The notes beneath the pieces are model-generated. The model did no database searches. It had not been told where the DNA came from and saw only the letters and a list, made by a program, of their open reading frames with translations. From an uncultured Mucilaginibacter sp. (GTDB lineage Bacteria > Bacteroidota > Bacteroidia > Sphingobacteriales > Sphingobacteriaceae), in contig CAITEP010000021.1 in the NCBI GenBank assembly GCA_903891475.1, positions 186,001 through 250,000 of the forward strand: DNA of 64,000 bases, read 5' to 3'. Within the stretch, counting starts at the first letter, position 1, and each line of letters starts with the position of its first letter. The translations under genes and the position numbers were made by a program. Of this stretch, positions 9,156 to 20,013 are shown piece after piece.

Positions 9156-10193
9156 TTAGTTTACAACCTGAACTTGATTGCTAATTAGGTAATTTTGTAT
9201 ATATGCTGATACTAGGGCTTTTTTTATAGGATCTGATATTAATTCATAAATTGGTAAAATACCACCATTTGTATTGCCTATATCAATAAATGCTGTTTCT
9301 TTTGATTTTAAGCTTTGAGACCAAGCCCTCCAGTTAACAGTTGTTATTTTCCCATTTGAAGTTAATTTCATATTGCTTTGGTCACCACCCATACTCTCAA
9401 CGTACATTTTAGGTGATGAAATATCTGCTAAGTTCATGTAATTATAGGGGTCTAAAGCACCGGTTGAAATCCCAAAAACCTTTGCTAAGCCAAATCTCAA
9501 GCCTTCTTCAGTAGCGAAATATCGGTTGTTTCCTTTCACCTCAGCTTGGTAATATATGCTTAACTTTGCTCCGGTTATTACATTTATTAATATATGAGTA
9601 CCATATTTTTTCACAAGGTCGGCCGGACTTAATAGGATTAAATCTTGCTTAAATGAAGTAGTTAAAAATGAACTCCACAATTCAGAAGGAGCAAAACAGT
9701 AATTTGTTGAATATATTGCATAAATATCAAACTTACCATAACCGTATTTTGATGACAAACCATTTTCATTAAAAACAGAAACTATTGAACCTTTAAATTG
9801 CTGTTGTCCGTTTAATGATGTCAAATTAGAGGATAAATCTTTTGAAAAAGCGATACAATTTCCACTGGCTAGGTTATGAGTGCCAGTAGAAGTACCATTA
9901 TTTAAATATATAAGAGTAGGATTTGCTTTATCAAATGAAACTATATCAATAACTTGCTCCCTCACTGCACTAGTGTCTGCATATTTTCCAGTTACATCAT
10001 AACCATAACCAAGTAAATTAAAAGTTGTATCAATATGACTAAACCTATTTGATATATTATTAGGTTTTATGGATACAACAAAATTTGTGTCTGGTAAATT
10101 ATTGACTTTATTATTATTAACTTTTTGGACATCGTTTTTTTTACACGATGCAAGTACAAGTATTAGAGAAATAATAAGAAATGACTTTTTCAT
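9156..10193 (-). CDS. MACPF-domain lipoprotein (perforin-like)
   Basis: A pore-forming-type protein of the membrane attack complex/perforin superfamily, probably anchored on the outer membrane. From ATG at 10193 the product is 345 aa: MKKSFLIISLILVLASC is a lipoprotein signal with lipid Cys17. A Bacteroidota MACPF N-terminal motif follows (LLGYGYDVTGKYAD near 60-73), and the MACPF signature YGTH sits at 197-200 within KKYGTHILINVITGAKLSIYYQ. An in-frame ATG at 10214 would add seven residues before the signal and is less likely. Members in gut Bacteroides include secreted antimicrobial proteins that kill related strains; transfer of that role here is inference. There is no obvious immunity gene next to it, and it could also be a non-lytic MACPF protein. 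Confidence 0.85.
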   Translation of the reverse strand: MKKSFLIISLILVLASCKKNDVQKVNNNKVNNLPDTNFVVSIKPNNISNRFSHIDTTFNLLGYGYDVTGKYADTSAVREQVIDIVSFDKANPTLIYLNNGTSTGTHNLASGNCIAFSKDLSSNLTSLNGQQQFKGSIVSVFNENGLSSKYGYGKFDIYAIYSTNYCFAPSELWSSFLTTSFKQDLILLSPADLVKKYGTHILINVITGAKLSIYYQAEVKGNNRYFATEEGLRFGLAKVFGISTGALDPYNYMNLADISSPKMYVESMGGDQSNMKLTSNGKITTVNWRAWSQSLKSKETAFIDIGNTNGGILPIYELISDPIKKALVSAYIQNYLISNQVQVVN

Positions 10194-10274
10194 GGTTAAG
10201 GCGGTTTTTATCATAAAATTAATAAATGTTCTACAATTTTGGAAATTGTTTAGATTTTAATTTTATAAATATTC

Positions 10275-11336
10275 TTATCTAACGGCCCATGCCAAACCAT
10301 CTGCACCTGTTATGGCAATGTGTCCTGTTATTTCATAAGTTTTCAAATCAATAATGGCTACATACCCATCTCCGGTACAGCCAATAAAGGCTCGTGAGTT
10401 ATCAGTATCTATCAGTATTCCCGCAGCACCATGCCCGGTACTAAGGTGATTAATTTCCTGGTGGGTTGCCGCGTCATAAATAAAAACATCGCCAGTGCGC
10501 AAACTCGATACCAAAACCCTTTTTCCATCGGGGGTAAATTTTAGGCGGTTGGCACCTATTGCCTTGGCATTGATAGTGGCTCCTTGTTTTTTGCCAACCA
10601 AATCAACAATGCTGATGCTTCCATCTTCGCCCGATGCGGTCCACAATTCTTTACCATCAGGCGATACGTCAAAACCTTCGGAGCCTTTTGAAACAGGCAC
10701 AACGGTTTGAAACCAATCATGATGGGGCTTTGCACCCGGTGGGGCAAAGTTTCCGGGTTGCACTAAACTATCAACCAAGATACTCACTGTGCCCGATGAT
10801 ACATTGGTGGTATATACCTTCCTACCATCGTTGCTCACAAATATCATATGGGTACGATCCTGACCTGTACCCATCAACCAATCTATTTTACCACTTAATG
10901 CATCATACCTGCCAACAGCCTTTGAGCCTTCGGCAGTAAACCAAGCGGCGCCATTGGCAAAAGTAAGACCATGAAGCCCCATTAGTGGTTTGGTATCAAC
11001 AACAGCAAGTGGTTTTTGAGCAACTAAATCAATTAAATCCAATTCGTGCAAACTGCCACCGCCATATATGGTTACATAAGCCGTTTTACCATCGGCCGAA
11101 GCAATTACCTCGTGCGGGTCTGAACCCACGGGTACAGTACCTAATACTTTCAGCGTTATTGGGTTAATGATTGATAAAGTATGGTCGTTTTTTGAAAGAG
11201 CCAATAAGGTTTTTACTGAAGCTTGCTGGGCTAAACAAATTTCAAATGGATAAAATATGATGGCGCCAATTAACAGCAACTTAACAAAATTTTGTTTTTT
11301 AGAGTTTGCTTTTTGGACTGTTTGAATTTTTTTCAT
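10275..11336 (-). CDS. YVTN-type beta-propeller secreted protein
   Basis: A secreted seven-bladed propeller of the YVTN/PQQ-like surface-protein family. From ATG at 11336 (MKKIQTVQKANSKKQNF) a signal peptide runs to about residue 38 (ICLAQQA). Blade motifs repeat through the protein: LSIINPITLKVLGTVPVGSDPHEVIASADGKTAYVTIYG, KVYTTNVSSGTVSIL, SPDGKELWTASGEDGSISIVDL, TPDGKRVLVSSLRTGDVFIYD and SRAFIGCTGDGYVAIIDL. The ATG at 11366 would add ten residues before the signal and is less likely. No catalytic motif is seen; such proteins usually bind ligands or partners at the cell surface. It is separated from the MACPF lipoprotein gene by about 80 bp on the same strand, and the two could be co-transcribed. 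Confidence 0.85.
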   Translation of the reverse strand: MKKIQTVQKANSKKQNFVKLLLIGAIIFYPFEICLAQQASVKTLLALSKNDHTLSIINPITLKVLGTVPVGSDPHEVIASADGKTAYVTIYGGGSLHELDLIDLVAQKPLAVVDTKPLMGLHGLTFANGAAWFTAEGSKAVGRYDALSGKIDWLMGTGQDRTHMIFVSNDGRKVYTTNVSSGTVSILVDSLVQPGNFAPPGAKPHHDWFQTVVPVSKGSEGFDVSPDGKELWTASGEDGSISIVDLVGKKQGATINAKAIGANRLKFTPDGKRVLVSSLRTGDVFIYDAATHQEINHLSTGHGAAGILIDTDNSRAFIGCTGDGYVAIIDLKTYEITGHIAITGADGLAWAVR

Positions 11337-11543
11337 CGTTTTTTGAATCGAATTTAAAGTTAGCAAAGCTATTTAGCCCCTATTTTAATAGTACAAATAT
11401 AAGGGGTAAAAAACTTAAATATAGGCAATTAAGATCAATAACAGATATAGGAGCAGATCAAATAGATAAGAGGATATTTTTTATCGATCGAGGAAGAGGA
11501 TGGGAAAGTTATAGTGTATTGAACTGACCCAATTTAAGTTTAT

Positions 11544-12122
11544 TTAATCATCCAATCCTTTGCCTTCCATAATTAATGGAATACATTTTTCTATCCTCGC
11601 TTCGCGGGTTTTAGCCTGTTTAGGTGCCGAAAAATATAGATTATAAGCTTTTTGTCTACCAGGGGTTAAAGCAATAAAGGCAGTCTTAATCTCAGGGTTC
11701 TCGGCAATTACCGCTTCAAATTCCGCTGGATAAACAATTTCGGTACTTTTTTTAAACGCCACTTTTAAACCAGCTTTTTCCACTTCTATGGCTTCAAATA
11801 TGCAAGCTTTAATAATGGCCTCTTGGTAAATAATTTGTTGTAAATTAGTAAAACGTATTTGGCGTGCCGACTGTACATTTTCTGTTTGCTGTATTAGCAA
11901 GCCGTGGTCATTACTTAATAAAGCTCCTTTAAAAAACAATAGCGCGCAATACTCCTTAAATTCATGAATCAGCACAATATTTGCTTTTTGGTTAGTGTAG
12001 CAGGGGCAACCCCATTTCAATTCCTCATTTAAACCGCAAGCAAGTACTATTTCCCGCATTCGCTCAGTTTCGCGTTGCCATTGTTTTGATTTGATAAAGA
12101 AAAAATTGACACTCGGGTTCAT
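11544..12122 (-). CDS. YdeI/OmdA family protein with DUF1801 domain
   Basis: A 192-aa cytoplasmic protein. Residues about 15-115 form a DUF1801 domain (WGCPCYTNQKANIVLIHEFKEYCALLFFKGALL...), and the C-terminal part matches the bacteriocin-protection/OmdA region (EFEAVIAENPEIKTAFIALTPGRQKAYNLYFSAPKQAKTREARIEKCIPLIMEGKGL). The two-domain form is common in Bacteroidota. Related Bacillus and Salmonella proteins are linked to resistance to host or bacterial peptides, but the biochemical activity is unknown. It is a lone gene with its own spacer on both sides. Confidence 0.85.
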   Translation of the reverse strand: MNPSVNFFFIKSKQWQRETERMREIVLACGLNEELKWGCPCYTNQKANIVLIHEFKEYCALLFFKGALLSNDHGLLIQQTENVQSARQIRFTNLQQIIYQEAIIKACIFEAIEVEKAGLKVAFKKSTEIVYPAEFEAVIAENPEIKTAFIALTPGRQKAYNLYFSAPKQAKTREARIEKCIPLIMEGKGLDD

Positions 12123-12238
12123 GCTGTGTAGCTCTTGTCTTAAATAATTCAGCTAAAATCCTAAAAAATTATGAATTTATAGTTATGTGTTTATTTTGAA
12201 ATTACTTAACTAGTGGTAATTAACTAAGGTCAAAGCTG

Positions 12239-13449
12239 TTAAAAGGCCTCGCCTAAAGCAAATTGAACAGAGTTATATCCTTTACTAAAGCCATAATCTA
12301 TACATAAGTTAGTGGCAGAGCCTTTATAGAATTTTATCCTTAAACCAGTTCCGACCGCCGGATGCCAGGTGGTAAATAAAGTACCAGACCCACTCACAGT
12401 ATTGATGTTACTGAATACTACAAATCCAAACAGTCCATTGTTGGTGATATCGCGTCTGTATTCTGTTTCAAAATAAAATAACGTTTTGCCACGGTAGCGG
12501 TTTTGATCAATACCTCTACCCGATCGGTTATAGGCATCCCAACCTATGCTTGGTAGATCAAGATAGGGTGCCTTGTCATTAAACGCTGTCCATAAATACG
12601 ACCAAAAGGCTAGCGTGTTTTGCTGTAAATGTTTTGTTGGATTTAAGGAAGTATATTTTCTTACATCCACATACATTGAGTTCCAATTATTATCTCTTCT
12701 TAAAAGGGCAGGATTTACTCGATAAACAATATTGGTATACAAACCAGGTAACGGATTCATAGAATTATTACGGGTATCATACAATAAATTAAAGGTAATG
12801 CCAGAAGATACCGAACTACCTGCTGTACCATAGATATAATTTGCAAACTGTTTTAAGGCAATATTATGCTCGTAGCTATGAATGTTAGCATGAAAATCAA
12901 GGTCGTAGCCAAGTCCGGCAAAGAAATTAGGGGATATGCGTTTTAATATACTTTGGTAGAAGCGGATATAATTATAATCAACCAATGATTTTTCATCGTA
13001 ATTATTTTTACTGCCTAAACCCCATGTATATTGCGGATACCGAAGAAACCTAATATCGCCCTGAATGGTATAGGTATTATTTGGAAACCAAATGCTTGTT
13101 CGGATGGGTATACCAAACTTATTACTAAAATCCCAATATGGGGCAAAAGTAGCGTTCGACTTGTTGGTGGTTTTTCTTGGACCCAAGTAGGTACCAATAG
13201 TAGTGCTGGTAATTAAAACCCTGCCATTGCCGCCTGGTACATTACCAAAAGGAAGTATAGAGAAGTAAAGCTTTTTATCCTTCTCTATCTTAATTTTTGG
13301 GGGATTGATATGAAATAATGATCGGGCAACATCAATCATATCCTTTTGCTTCGCCGTATCTTTTCTAACAACCTTATCAGGAATAATGGAAGGAGCAGTT
13401 TGGGCAAAAACAGTAAAGGGCAAAAAAAAAAGAGGAAAGCTTTTAACAT
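12239..13449 (-). CDS. BamA/TamA-like outer-membrane beta-barrel; apparent frameshift in the signal peptide
   Basis: The long frame (12239-13423) encodes about 394 aa of an Omp85-type surface-antigen barrel: strands with aromatic girdles, YDTRNNSMNPLPGLYTNIVYRVNP, FYFETEYRRDI and GTGLRIKFYKG, ending in Phe as outer-membrane barrels do. There are no POTRA domains, so it is a short, patatin-associated or orphan type. The frame has no good start: its first usable codon, TTG at 13423, falls inside a signal peptide (LPFTVFAQTAPS). An ATG at 13449 in the neighbouring frame begins MLKAFLFFF and runs into a tract of ten T (13422-13431). One extra T would fuse it to LPFTVFAQ and give a perfect signal peptide. 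It is either a sequencing/assembly slip or slippage-controlled expression. Confidence 0.75.
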
Positions 13450-13524
13450 AGAAATATTTGAAACTATAGCAATTGCCTACCCTAATAATTAAAGTTAGTA
13501 AATAGGCTGCTATACGTTTTAATG

Positions 13525-13710
13525 TTATAAACTTTTTAACCAGCTAACTAGCTGGTCTCTGGTTTTACCTGTTTTTTGTTGCAGCTTTCCTAAAAGCTCA
13601 TCATCTTTTCCATCCTCATAGGTTAAGTCGTCTTCGGTTAAGCTACTATAAGCTTGTTTAACTTTTCCTTTAATCTCGTTCCACTTTCCTTCTAATTCTA
13701 ATTTATCCAT
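13525..13710 (-). CDS. CsbD-family general stress protein
   Basis: A 61-aa protein from ATG at 13710: [29 protein letters not shown] followed by [21 protein letters not shown], the complete CsbD pattern of a small four-helix protein. In other bacteria CsbD-like genes are induced by general or envelope stress; the molecular role is unknown. A longer reading to 13752 adds fourteen hydrophobic residues before the conserved start and is rejected. It is next to another stress-type small gene (13757-13903), and the two are often found together in Bacteroidota. Confidence 0.9.
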   Translation of the reverse strand: MDKLELEGKWNEIKGKVKQAYSSLTEDDLTYEDGKDDELLGKLQQKTGKTRDQLVSWLKSL

Positions 13711-13756
13711 GATTATTATTTTTAATAAATATTTTATTCTACAAAAAAACAAGAAA

Positions 13757-13903
13757 TTAGGCCCGCCTAATTATACCAAGGATAACCGATATAACAGCTA
13801 TGACCAATAATACGTGAATTAAGCCTCCGGCGGCATAACCAAAAAAACTAATTGCCCAACCCAAAATTAGGAGTACGGCAATAATGTATAATAAATTCGA
13901 CAT
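13757..13903 (-). CDS. Tiny Lmo0937-type membrane protein
   Basis: A 48-aa protein from ATG at 13903 ([27 protein letters not shown]...) with two membrane-spanning segments, about 4-21 and 27-44, and a basic end (GIIRRA). This matches the Lmo0937/DUF5670-like family of very small membrane proteins that usually sit next to CsbD genes. The function is unknown; a role in envelope stress is suggested by its neighbour only. The longer frame to 13987 adds a basic stretch with no conservation and is not used. The gap to the CsbD start is 46 bp on the same strand. Confidence 0.85.
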   Translation of the reverse strand: MSNLLYIIAVLLILGWAISFFGYAAGGLIHVLLVIAVISVILGIIRRA

Positions 13904-13984
13904 GTTATATAACTTTAGTGTATAAGAATAACCCAAAATATACCTAAATGTTTTATAATTTTTATTTTTTAAGCATACTCGTTT

Positions 13985-14097
13985 CAAATTATAATTTCAC
14001 TACAATTTGATGCTTTTTAATTATAGTTTCTGCGGTTCTAATTATAGTTTTTACGGTTTCGATTATAGTTTCAACGGTCGAAATGATAGTTTTAAAG
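13985..14097. repeat. AT-rich short tandem repeat, copy A of a dispersed element
   Basis: At least three units of about 20-22 bp with the pattern AATTATAGTTTCnnCGGTTC start near 14019, 14040 and 14062, with a decayed unit at 14082. Bases 13986-14009 recur exactly, inverted, at 20119-20142, and 14054-14090 resembles the inverse of 20080-20116. It fills the space between the small membrane gene and the gap terminator. Confidence 0.6.
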
Positions 14098-14154
14098 AAT
14101 ATAGGTAAACTGGCTTAAGTATTGTTTTGCTTATACTGTTGCACACTATATGAA

Positions 14155-14184
14155 TAAAAAAGCCCCTCGGAAAACCGAAGGGCT
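14155..14184 (-). terminator. Terminator of the pfkA/BadF/gap operon
   Basis: A stem of ten pairs with one wobble (AGCCCCTCGG at 14161 against CCGAAGGGCT ending at 14184), loop AAAA, followed on the minus strand by six T. It is placed 27 bp after the gap stop codon. Confidence 0.85.
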
Positions 14185-14210
14185 GGTATAATTTTGATAA
14201 CAGGTGTAAA

Positions 14211-16060
<1,850 letters not shown>

Positions 16061-16062
16061 TA

Positions 16063-17049
16063 TTATATGGATAGGATATCGGCCATCTGCATCAAATCTT
16101 CTTCCAGTTTAAATTCATGTTGATTAAGCGCTTCTTCCAAGCCGGTAAGTATAATTGAATTGGCTTCCAAGCCTACCATCATTTGCGATTTTCCGTTTAT
16201 TAAGGCATTTACAGCAGCAAAACCTAGACGGCTACCCAATATCCTATCAAAAGCCGAAGGACTGCCGCCACGTTGTAGATGCCCCAAAATGGTTACCTTT
16301 ACATCGTAAAACTTTACTTCTTTTTGCACTTTTTGAGCAATATCATAAGCTCCGCCATTTTTATCGCCTTCGGCAACAATTACAATGCTCGATGATTTTT
16401 TGTTATACTGACCCGCTTTCAGGTTTTCAATCAAATTCTCGATGGCAGTAGCCTTTTCCGGCAATAAAATAGCCTCGGCACCGCATGAGATACCTGCTCT
16501 TAAGGCAATAGCACCCGAATCACGCCCCATTACCTCTATAAAAAACAGCCTGTCGTGCGCGTCGGCGGTGTCTCTTATTTTATCAATAGCTTCAATTACC
16601 GTATTTGTTGCGGTGTCAAAGCCTAGGGTATAAGTAGAGCCATATAAATCATTATCAATAGTACCCGGAACACCTATAACAGAAACATCAGGATATTTTT
16701 TTGAGAAGCGAAGAGCTCCGGTAAAAGTACCATCGCCACCTATTACTACTAAACCGTCAATATCATGTTTTTTCAGGTTTTGATAGGCAACTTCCATGCC
16801 CTCATCTGTACGGAAGGGTAAACAACGGGCAGTTTTTAATATGGTACCACCCAAATTTAAAATATTACTAACCGAGCGTGGCTCCATATCGTACATGTCA
16901 TTGTCTATTAAACCTTGATAGCCACGCTTTATACCAACCACGCTTAAGCCATTATATATTGCTGTTCGAACAACAGAACGGATGCAGGGGTTCATGCCTG
17001 GCGCATCGCCACCAGAAGTAAGAACTGCAATTTTAGAAATTTTACGCAT
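16063..17049 (-). CDS. pfkA: ATP-dependent 6-phosphofructokinase
   Basis: Phosphorylates fructose 6-phosphate to fructose 1,6-bisphosphate, the committed step of glycolysis. The 328-aa protein has the bacterial PfkA motifs: TSGGDAPGMNPCIR at 11-24 for ATP, GGDGTFTGA at 104-112, the catalytic GTIDNDL (129-135), EVMGRDSGAIALRAGI for substrate, and LGHLQRGGSPSAFDR for the effector site. Gly at the GGDG position indicates ATP, not pyrophosphate, as the donor. It is the first gene of the pfkA/BadF/gap operon and diverges from the NUDIX regulator, with about 120 bp between them for the promoters. Confidence 0.97.
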   Translation of the reverse strand: MRKISKIAVLTSGGDAPGMNPCIRSVVRTAIYNGLSVVGIKRGYQGLIDNDMYDMEPRSVSNILNLGGTILKTARCLPFRTDEGMEVAYQNLKKHDIDGLVVIGGDGTFTGALRFSKKYPDVSVIGVPGTIDNDLYGSTYTLGFDTATNTVIEAIDKIRDTADAHDRLFFIEVMGRDSGAIALRAGISCGAEAILLPEKATAIENLIENLKAGQYNKKSSSIVIVAEGDKNGGAYDIAQKVQKEVKFYDVKVTILGHLQRGGSPSAFDRILGSRLGFAAVNALINGKSQMMVGLEANSIILTGLEEALNQHEFKLEEDLMQMADILSI

Positions 17050-17168
17050 TATTAACCGCTAATTTTGAGCTACGAATATAGTGTGTGAAAATTACACTAC
17101 TAAATTTAATTTTTTTTTTTAATTTCGCAATAACCAATTGTCAATTTTTAACCTATATTATTTTCGGT

Positions 17169-17879
17169 TTGGAATCAAAATTACCTTCGATAGACTCTGT
17201 TTTTTCGGTTGACTGTGTGATTTTTGGCTTTGACGCGGGCGAACTCAAAATTTTATTGATTGAACGTAACGAAGAACCATTTAAGGATTGGCTAGCACTG
17301 CCAGGCTATTTTGTGGAACAAAATGAAAGCATTGATGACGCGGCCTCCCGTATTTTGTATGAGCTTACAGGTTTGAACGATTTGCACATGGAGCAGTTTC
17401 ATACCTTTGGCGAGCTTAACAGGCACCCGCAAGGTAGGGTAATTACTGTTGCCTATTACGCCTTGATACGCACCAGTGGCAAAAAAGAGTTAAGACCCAT
17501 ATCGGCATACGCTAAAAAGGCTTTTTGGCATCCGGTGAACGATTTGCCTAAGCTGGCGTTTGACCATACCAAGATTTTTGAAACCGGTTTTAGTAAAATA
17601 CGACGCCGATTAAATACCCAACCAATTGCTTTTGAGCTACTTCCCGAAAAATTCACCCTCACCCAGTTGCAATCATTATATGAGGCGATTGAGAACCGTA
17701 AGTTTGATAAGCGCAATTTTAGGAAGAAAATGCTTGGATTTGGTTTTTTGAAGGAATTGAACGAGAAAGAGAAAGATGTATCGTACCGTGCCGCCAAATT
17801 ATACAGGTTTGATAAACGCCGATATATGAAAGTTTTGAGCGATGAAGGCGGATTGGAAAATCAGGCAGTTAATGGCTAG
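17169..17879 (+). CDS. NUDIX-domain transcriptional regulator (NrtR/AraR-like)
   Basis: The protein has a NUDIX-fold sensor domain (about residues 10-140: VDCVIFGFDAGELKILLIERNEEPFKDWLALPGYFVEQNESIDDAASRILYELTGL) and a C-terminal winged-helix region (FTLTQLQSLYEAIENRKFDKRNFRKKMLGFGFL). In this family the NUDIX part binds a sugar or ADP-ribose-type ligand and the winged helix binds DNA. The NUDIX box is eroded (YELTGL in place of REL.EE.G), so hydrolase activity is unlikely. Start TTG at 17169 (ESKLPSIDSVFS...) is preferred over the GTG at 17085, which would add about 28 residues translated from a poly-T-rich non-coding stretch. Divergent placement next to pfkA suggests it regulates sugar metabolism there. 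Confidence 0.85.
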   Translation: MESKLPSIDSVFSVDCVIFGFDAGELKILLIERNEEPFKDWLALPGYFVEQNESIDDAASRILYELTGLNDLHMEQFHTFGELNRHPQGRVITVAYYALIRTSGKKELRPISAYAKKAFWHPVNDLPKLAFDHTKIFETGFSKIRRRLNTQPIAFELLPEKFTLTQLQSLYEAIENRKFDKRNFRKKMLGFGFLKELNEKEKDVSYRAAKLYRFDKRRYMKVLSDEGGLENQAVNG

Positions 17880-18662
17880 TAAAATCAAGTTTCAGTTTTA
17901 ATACCCTGTTTATCAAATTTTTAATACAAACTCCCCGTTATTATTAAAACCACCTGTATATAATTCTGTTATTCAACGAATTAAACAAAAGTGCCCATCT
18001 TATATTTTAATTAATTAAAAAAATCCCTTATGAATTAAACCTTTGTAGAATTTATGATATAGGTATTTTTACATGGCTTTGCCGTGCTACCCTATATCCG
18101 ATTTTAAGGTAAATAGGTCGTTGAATATTTAATAACGCCCTAAGCGAGGTGGTTTAGGGTAGACCGCCAAAGGCGGGCATTAAGAACCATTTGTTTATTT
18201 TTACTACAAAGGTTTTGACCCTATGGGTCATGTTACTTAAAGGAGCAAATTGGTGCTATAATTTTTATAGTCTCAATTCGTTGTTTTATCAAATAGACCG
18301 CATAAAAACTAAGATATCAATCCTACTTAAATTTACCTATCTAGTTGTAAAGAAAAGAGCTGTTAATTTTTTAGCATTGCTCTATTTAATTTGTTTCACT
18401 TCCCTCAATCATCCGACTAAAAAAACACTCCATCATTTTAAGCCCTTGTTTCAACTTATTTTTAACAAGCCGCCCTGTTGTATTCCTAAAATCGTTAAAA
18501 GCGATTATACGAGCGTTTAAACGGAATTTAAACGGTTTTAAAATTAACAAACAAGCCCCGCCAAATAATGAGCAGGGCTTGTTTGTTAATTATGGTATTA
18601 AATAGCTAGTTGATGGCTAGTTTATCACTATCCTAATACTATGTCTATCTTGAAGTAGCAAC
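17880..18662. other. Gene-poor intergenic stretch with small hairpins
   Basis: 783 bp between the convergent NUDIX and GlcNAc kinase genes. It holds two adjacent inverted repeats (CCCTAA at 18138 with TTAGGG at 18154; CCGCC at 18064+100, i.e. 18164, with GGCGG at 18172) and the kinase terminator at 18543-18590. An open frame of 109 codons at 18191-18520 looks random and was not called. Confidence 0.6.
18543..18590 (-). terminator. Long-stem terminator of the GlcNAc kinase gene
   Basis: Perfect 16-bp arms at 18543-18558 and 18575-18590 (core AACAAGCCC / GGGCTTGTT) with a 16-nt loop. On the minus strand a T-rich stretch follows. It lies about 70 bp after the stop of the kinase gene and could also stop read-through from the plus strand. 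Confidence 0.8.
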
Positions 18663-19517
18663 TTATAAAGCACCGGCTTCCAAGTGGAACTTAACCAAAT
18701 TATCTATAGGCGAGCGGATGATATTACCTACCACCATGCCATTTTCTGTTACTACTTCTTCCAACACATTACGGAAGTTATAACCTACTGAGCCTATGCA
18801 ATTAAAGGTATAGCGCTGATAATTAGGATAATGCGTTACCAAATTTTTGAAAAAATCCTCGAACGAGGTTTTTACCAAATTTCTTGAATACTCTAAATGC
18901 ACATTGTTATCGTACACAAATTTGCTAAAGCTTGCGCAAAAGCGGTTGGCACGTGGTTGGGTGTATACCTGTTCGTTTACATCATCGGGAGTTAATTTAT
19001 AGGTATCCCAAAAGTTTTTACGCACAGCTTCGGGCATATAACCTCTTAAATAATCGGTTAATAGTTTTTTGCCTATATAACAGCCAGAACCCTCATCGCC
19101 TAATATATAAGCACCAGAATCAATATTTTGGGCGATGTCTTTACCATCATAAATACAAGTATTGGTGCCTGTACCTAAAATAGCGGCAAAACCCGCGCTA
19201 TGACCTAACAAAGCCCTTGCGGCTGCTAATAAATCGTGACCGATGTAAATTTTCGATTTGTTGAAAACCACTTTCATGGCATCTTCAACAATCTTGCGCA
19301 TTTCGGGTGTGGAGCAGCCTGCACCGTAGTAATTTACCTCTGTAATTTTATCAATTTCCAAGTCGGTAGGCAGGTTTTCCTGTAACGATTGAATAATGTA
19401 GGTAGTTGGGGCAAAATAAGGGTTGTAACCTTCGGTATTAAAATACACCTTATTACCTTCTTCGGTAACCAAACACCAGTTTGTTTTTGTTGAGCCACCG
19501 TCAGCAATTATGATCAT
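18663..19517 (-). CDS. N-acetylglucosamine kinase, BadF/BadG/BcrA/BcrD ATPase family
   Basis: A 284-aa ASKHA-fold kinase expected to phosphorylate GlcNAc (or a similar amino sugar) at O6 in the cytoplasm. The ATP-binding phosphate-1 motif DGGSTKTNW at 6-14 is intact, as are the catalytic Asp in IGHDLLAAARALL, the phosphate-2 motif ILGTGTNTCIYDG and the adenosine-side motif GDEGSGCYIG. It is followed by a terminator (18543-18590) and is monocistronic. The GH20 hexosaminidase at 28019-30301 provides a likely source of substrate. A paralogue with a broken phosphate-1 loop lies at 15212-16060. The exact sugar is inferred from the family. Confidence 0.9.
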   Translation of the reverse strand: MIIIADGGSTKTNWCLVTEEGNKVYFNTEGYNPYFAPTTYIIQSLQENLPTDLEIDKITEVNYYGAGCSTPEMRKIVEDAMKVVFNKSKIYIGHDLLAAARALLGHSAGFAAILGTGTNTCIYDGKDIAQNIDSGAYILGDEGSGCYIGKKLLTDYLRGYMPEAVRKNFWDTYKLTPDDVNEQVYTQPRANRFCASFSKFVYDNNVHLEYSRNLVKTSFEDFFKNLVTHYPNYQRYTFNCIGSVGYNFRNVLEEVVTENGMVVGNIIRSPIDNLVKFHLEAGAL

Positions 19518-19926
19518 AATTAAAGTTAATTAAAGAATTTGTTTATAAAATTTTATCTGCAACTTATTGTAATTAAGGCAAATGCTGTTTTACAATAAAT
19601 TTTTATTACTACCATTGTTCAACTTTTATGAAGCAATTATCTAAAAACCAAAGCCAAACTCAACCACGAACGAACCTAAATTAAAATAGATAAATTAACT
19701 TGCAGAATAAAACGTAAATAATGGTGTACAATAATATGTATTCATTTTTACAAAAAATAATTTCTTAACATATTTCCAAAAAAAAAGCTTTGAGGGGAAG
19801 TGTTTAATTCATTAATAGATGATAGCTATTAATATTGGGTACAATAAAAGTGAAAAATATCGATATGCAATATATAAAATTACGCAATATTTTGCATCTT
19901 TGCGGAACATTCGGTATTTAAAAATA
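19518..19926. other. Intergenic region between GlcNAc kinase and tRNA-Arg
   Basis: 409 bp, AT-rich, with divergent outward transcription. It must hold the kinase promoter (minus strand) and the tRNA promoter (proposed at 19895-19902). No coding frame or clear repeat was seen. Confidence 0.6.
19895..19902 (+). promoter_or_regulatory. Possible Bacteroidota -7 promoter element of tRNA-Arg
   Basis: CATCTTTG (followed by C) differs in one base from the Bacteroidota -7 consensus TAnnTTTG and lies 24 bp before the mature tRNA, a suitable spacing. No clear -33 box could be assigned, so this is tentative. Confidence 0.4.
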
Positions 19927-20000
19927 GGTCTCATAGCTCAGCTGGATAGAGCAACAGATTTCTAATCTGTCGGTCTCAGGTTCGAATCCTGATGAGATCA
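19927..20000 (+). tRNA. tRNA-Arg (anticodon TCT)
   Basis: A complete 74-nt cloverleaf: acceptor GGTCTCA pairs with TGAGATC plus discriminator A; D-arm TAGCTCAGCTGGATAGAGC; anticodon stem ACAGA/TCTGT around loop TTTCTAA, giving anticodon TCT, which reads AGA/AGG; T-arm TCAGG-TTCGAAT-CCTGA. The 3' CCA is not encoded, as is usual in this phylum. A terminator follows immediately. Confidence 0.95.
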
Positions 20001-20013
20001 CAAAAACGAAAAG

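Noticed and set aside
11306..11527. 73-codon plus-strand frame before the YdeI gene
   Set aside because: It starts inside the opposite-strand propeller gene and has no domain or conserved pattern.
17085..17168. GTG start and N-terminal extension of the NUDIX regulator
   Set aside because: The added residues come from a poly-T stretch in the divergent promoter region and do not resemble the family N-terminus.
18138..18176. Two adjacent small hairpins as a terminator of the NUDIX gene
   Set aside because: They lie about 260 bp after the stop and lack a T-run; left as minor inverted repeats only.
18191..18520. 109-codon open frame
   Set aside because: No recognisable motif; composition is random-like (rich in Leu, Phe, Lys from AT-rich DNA), and the stretch lies between convergent genes.
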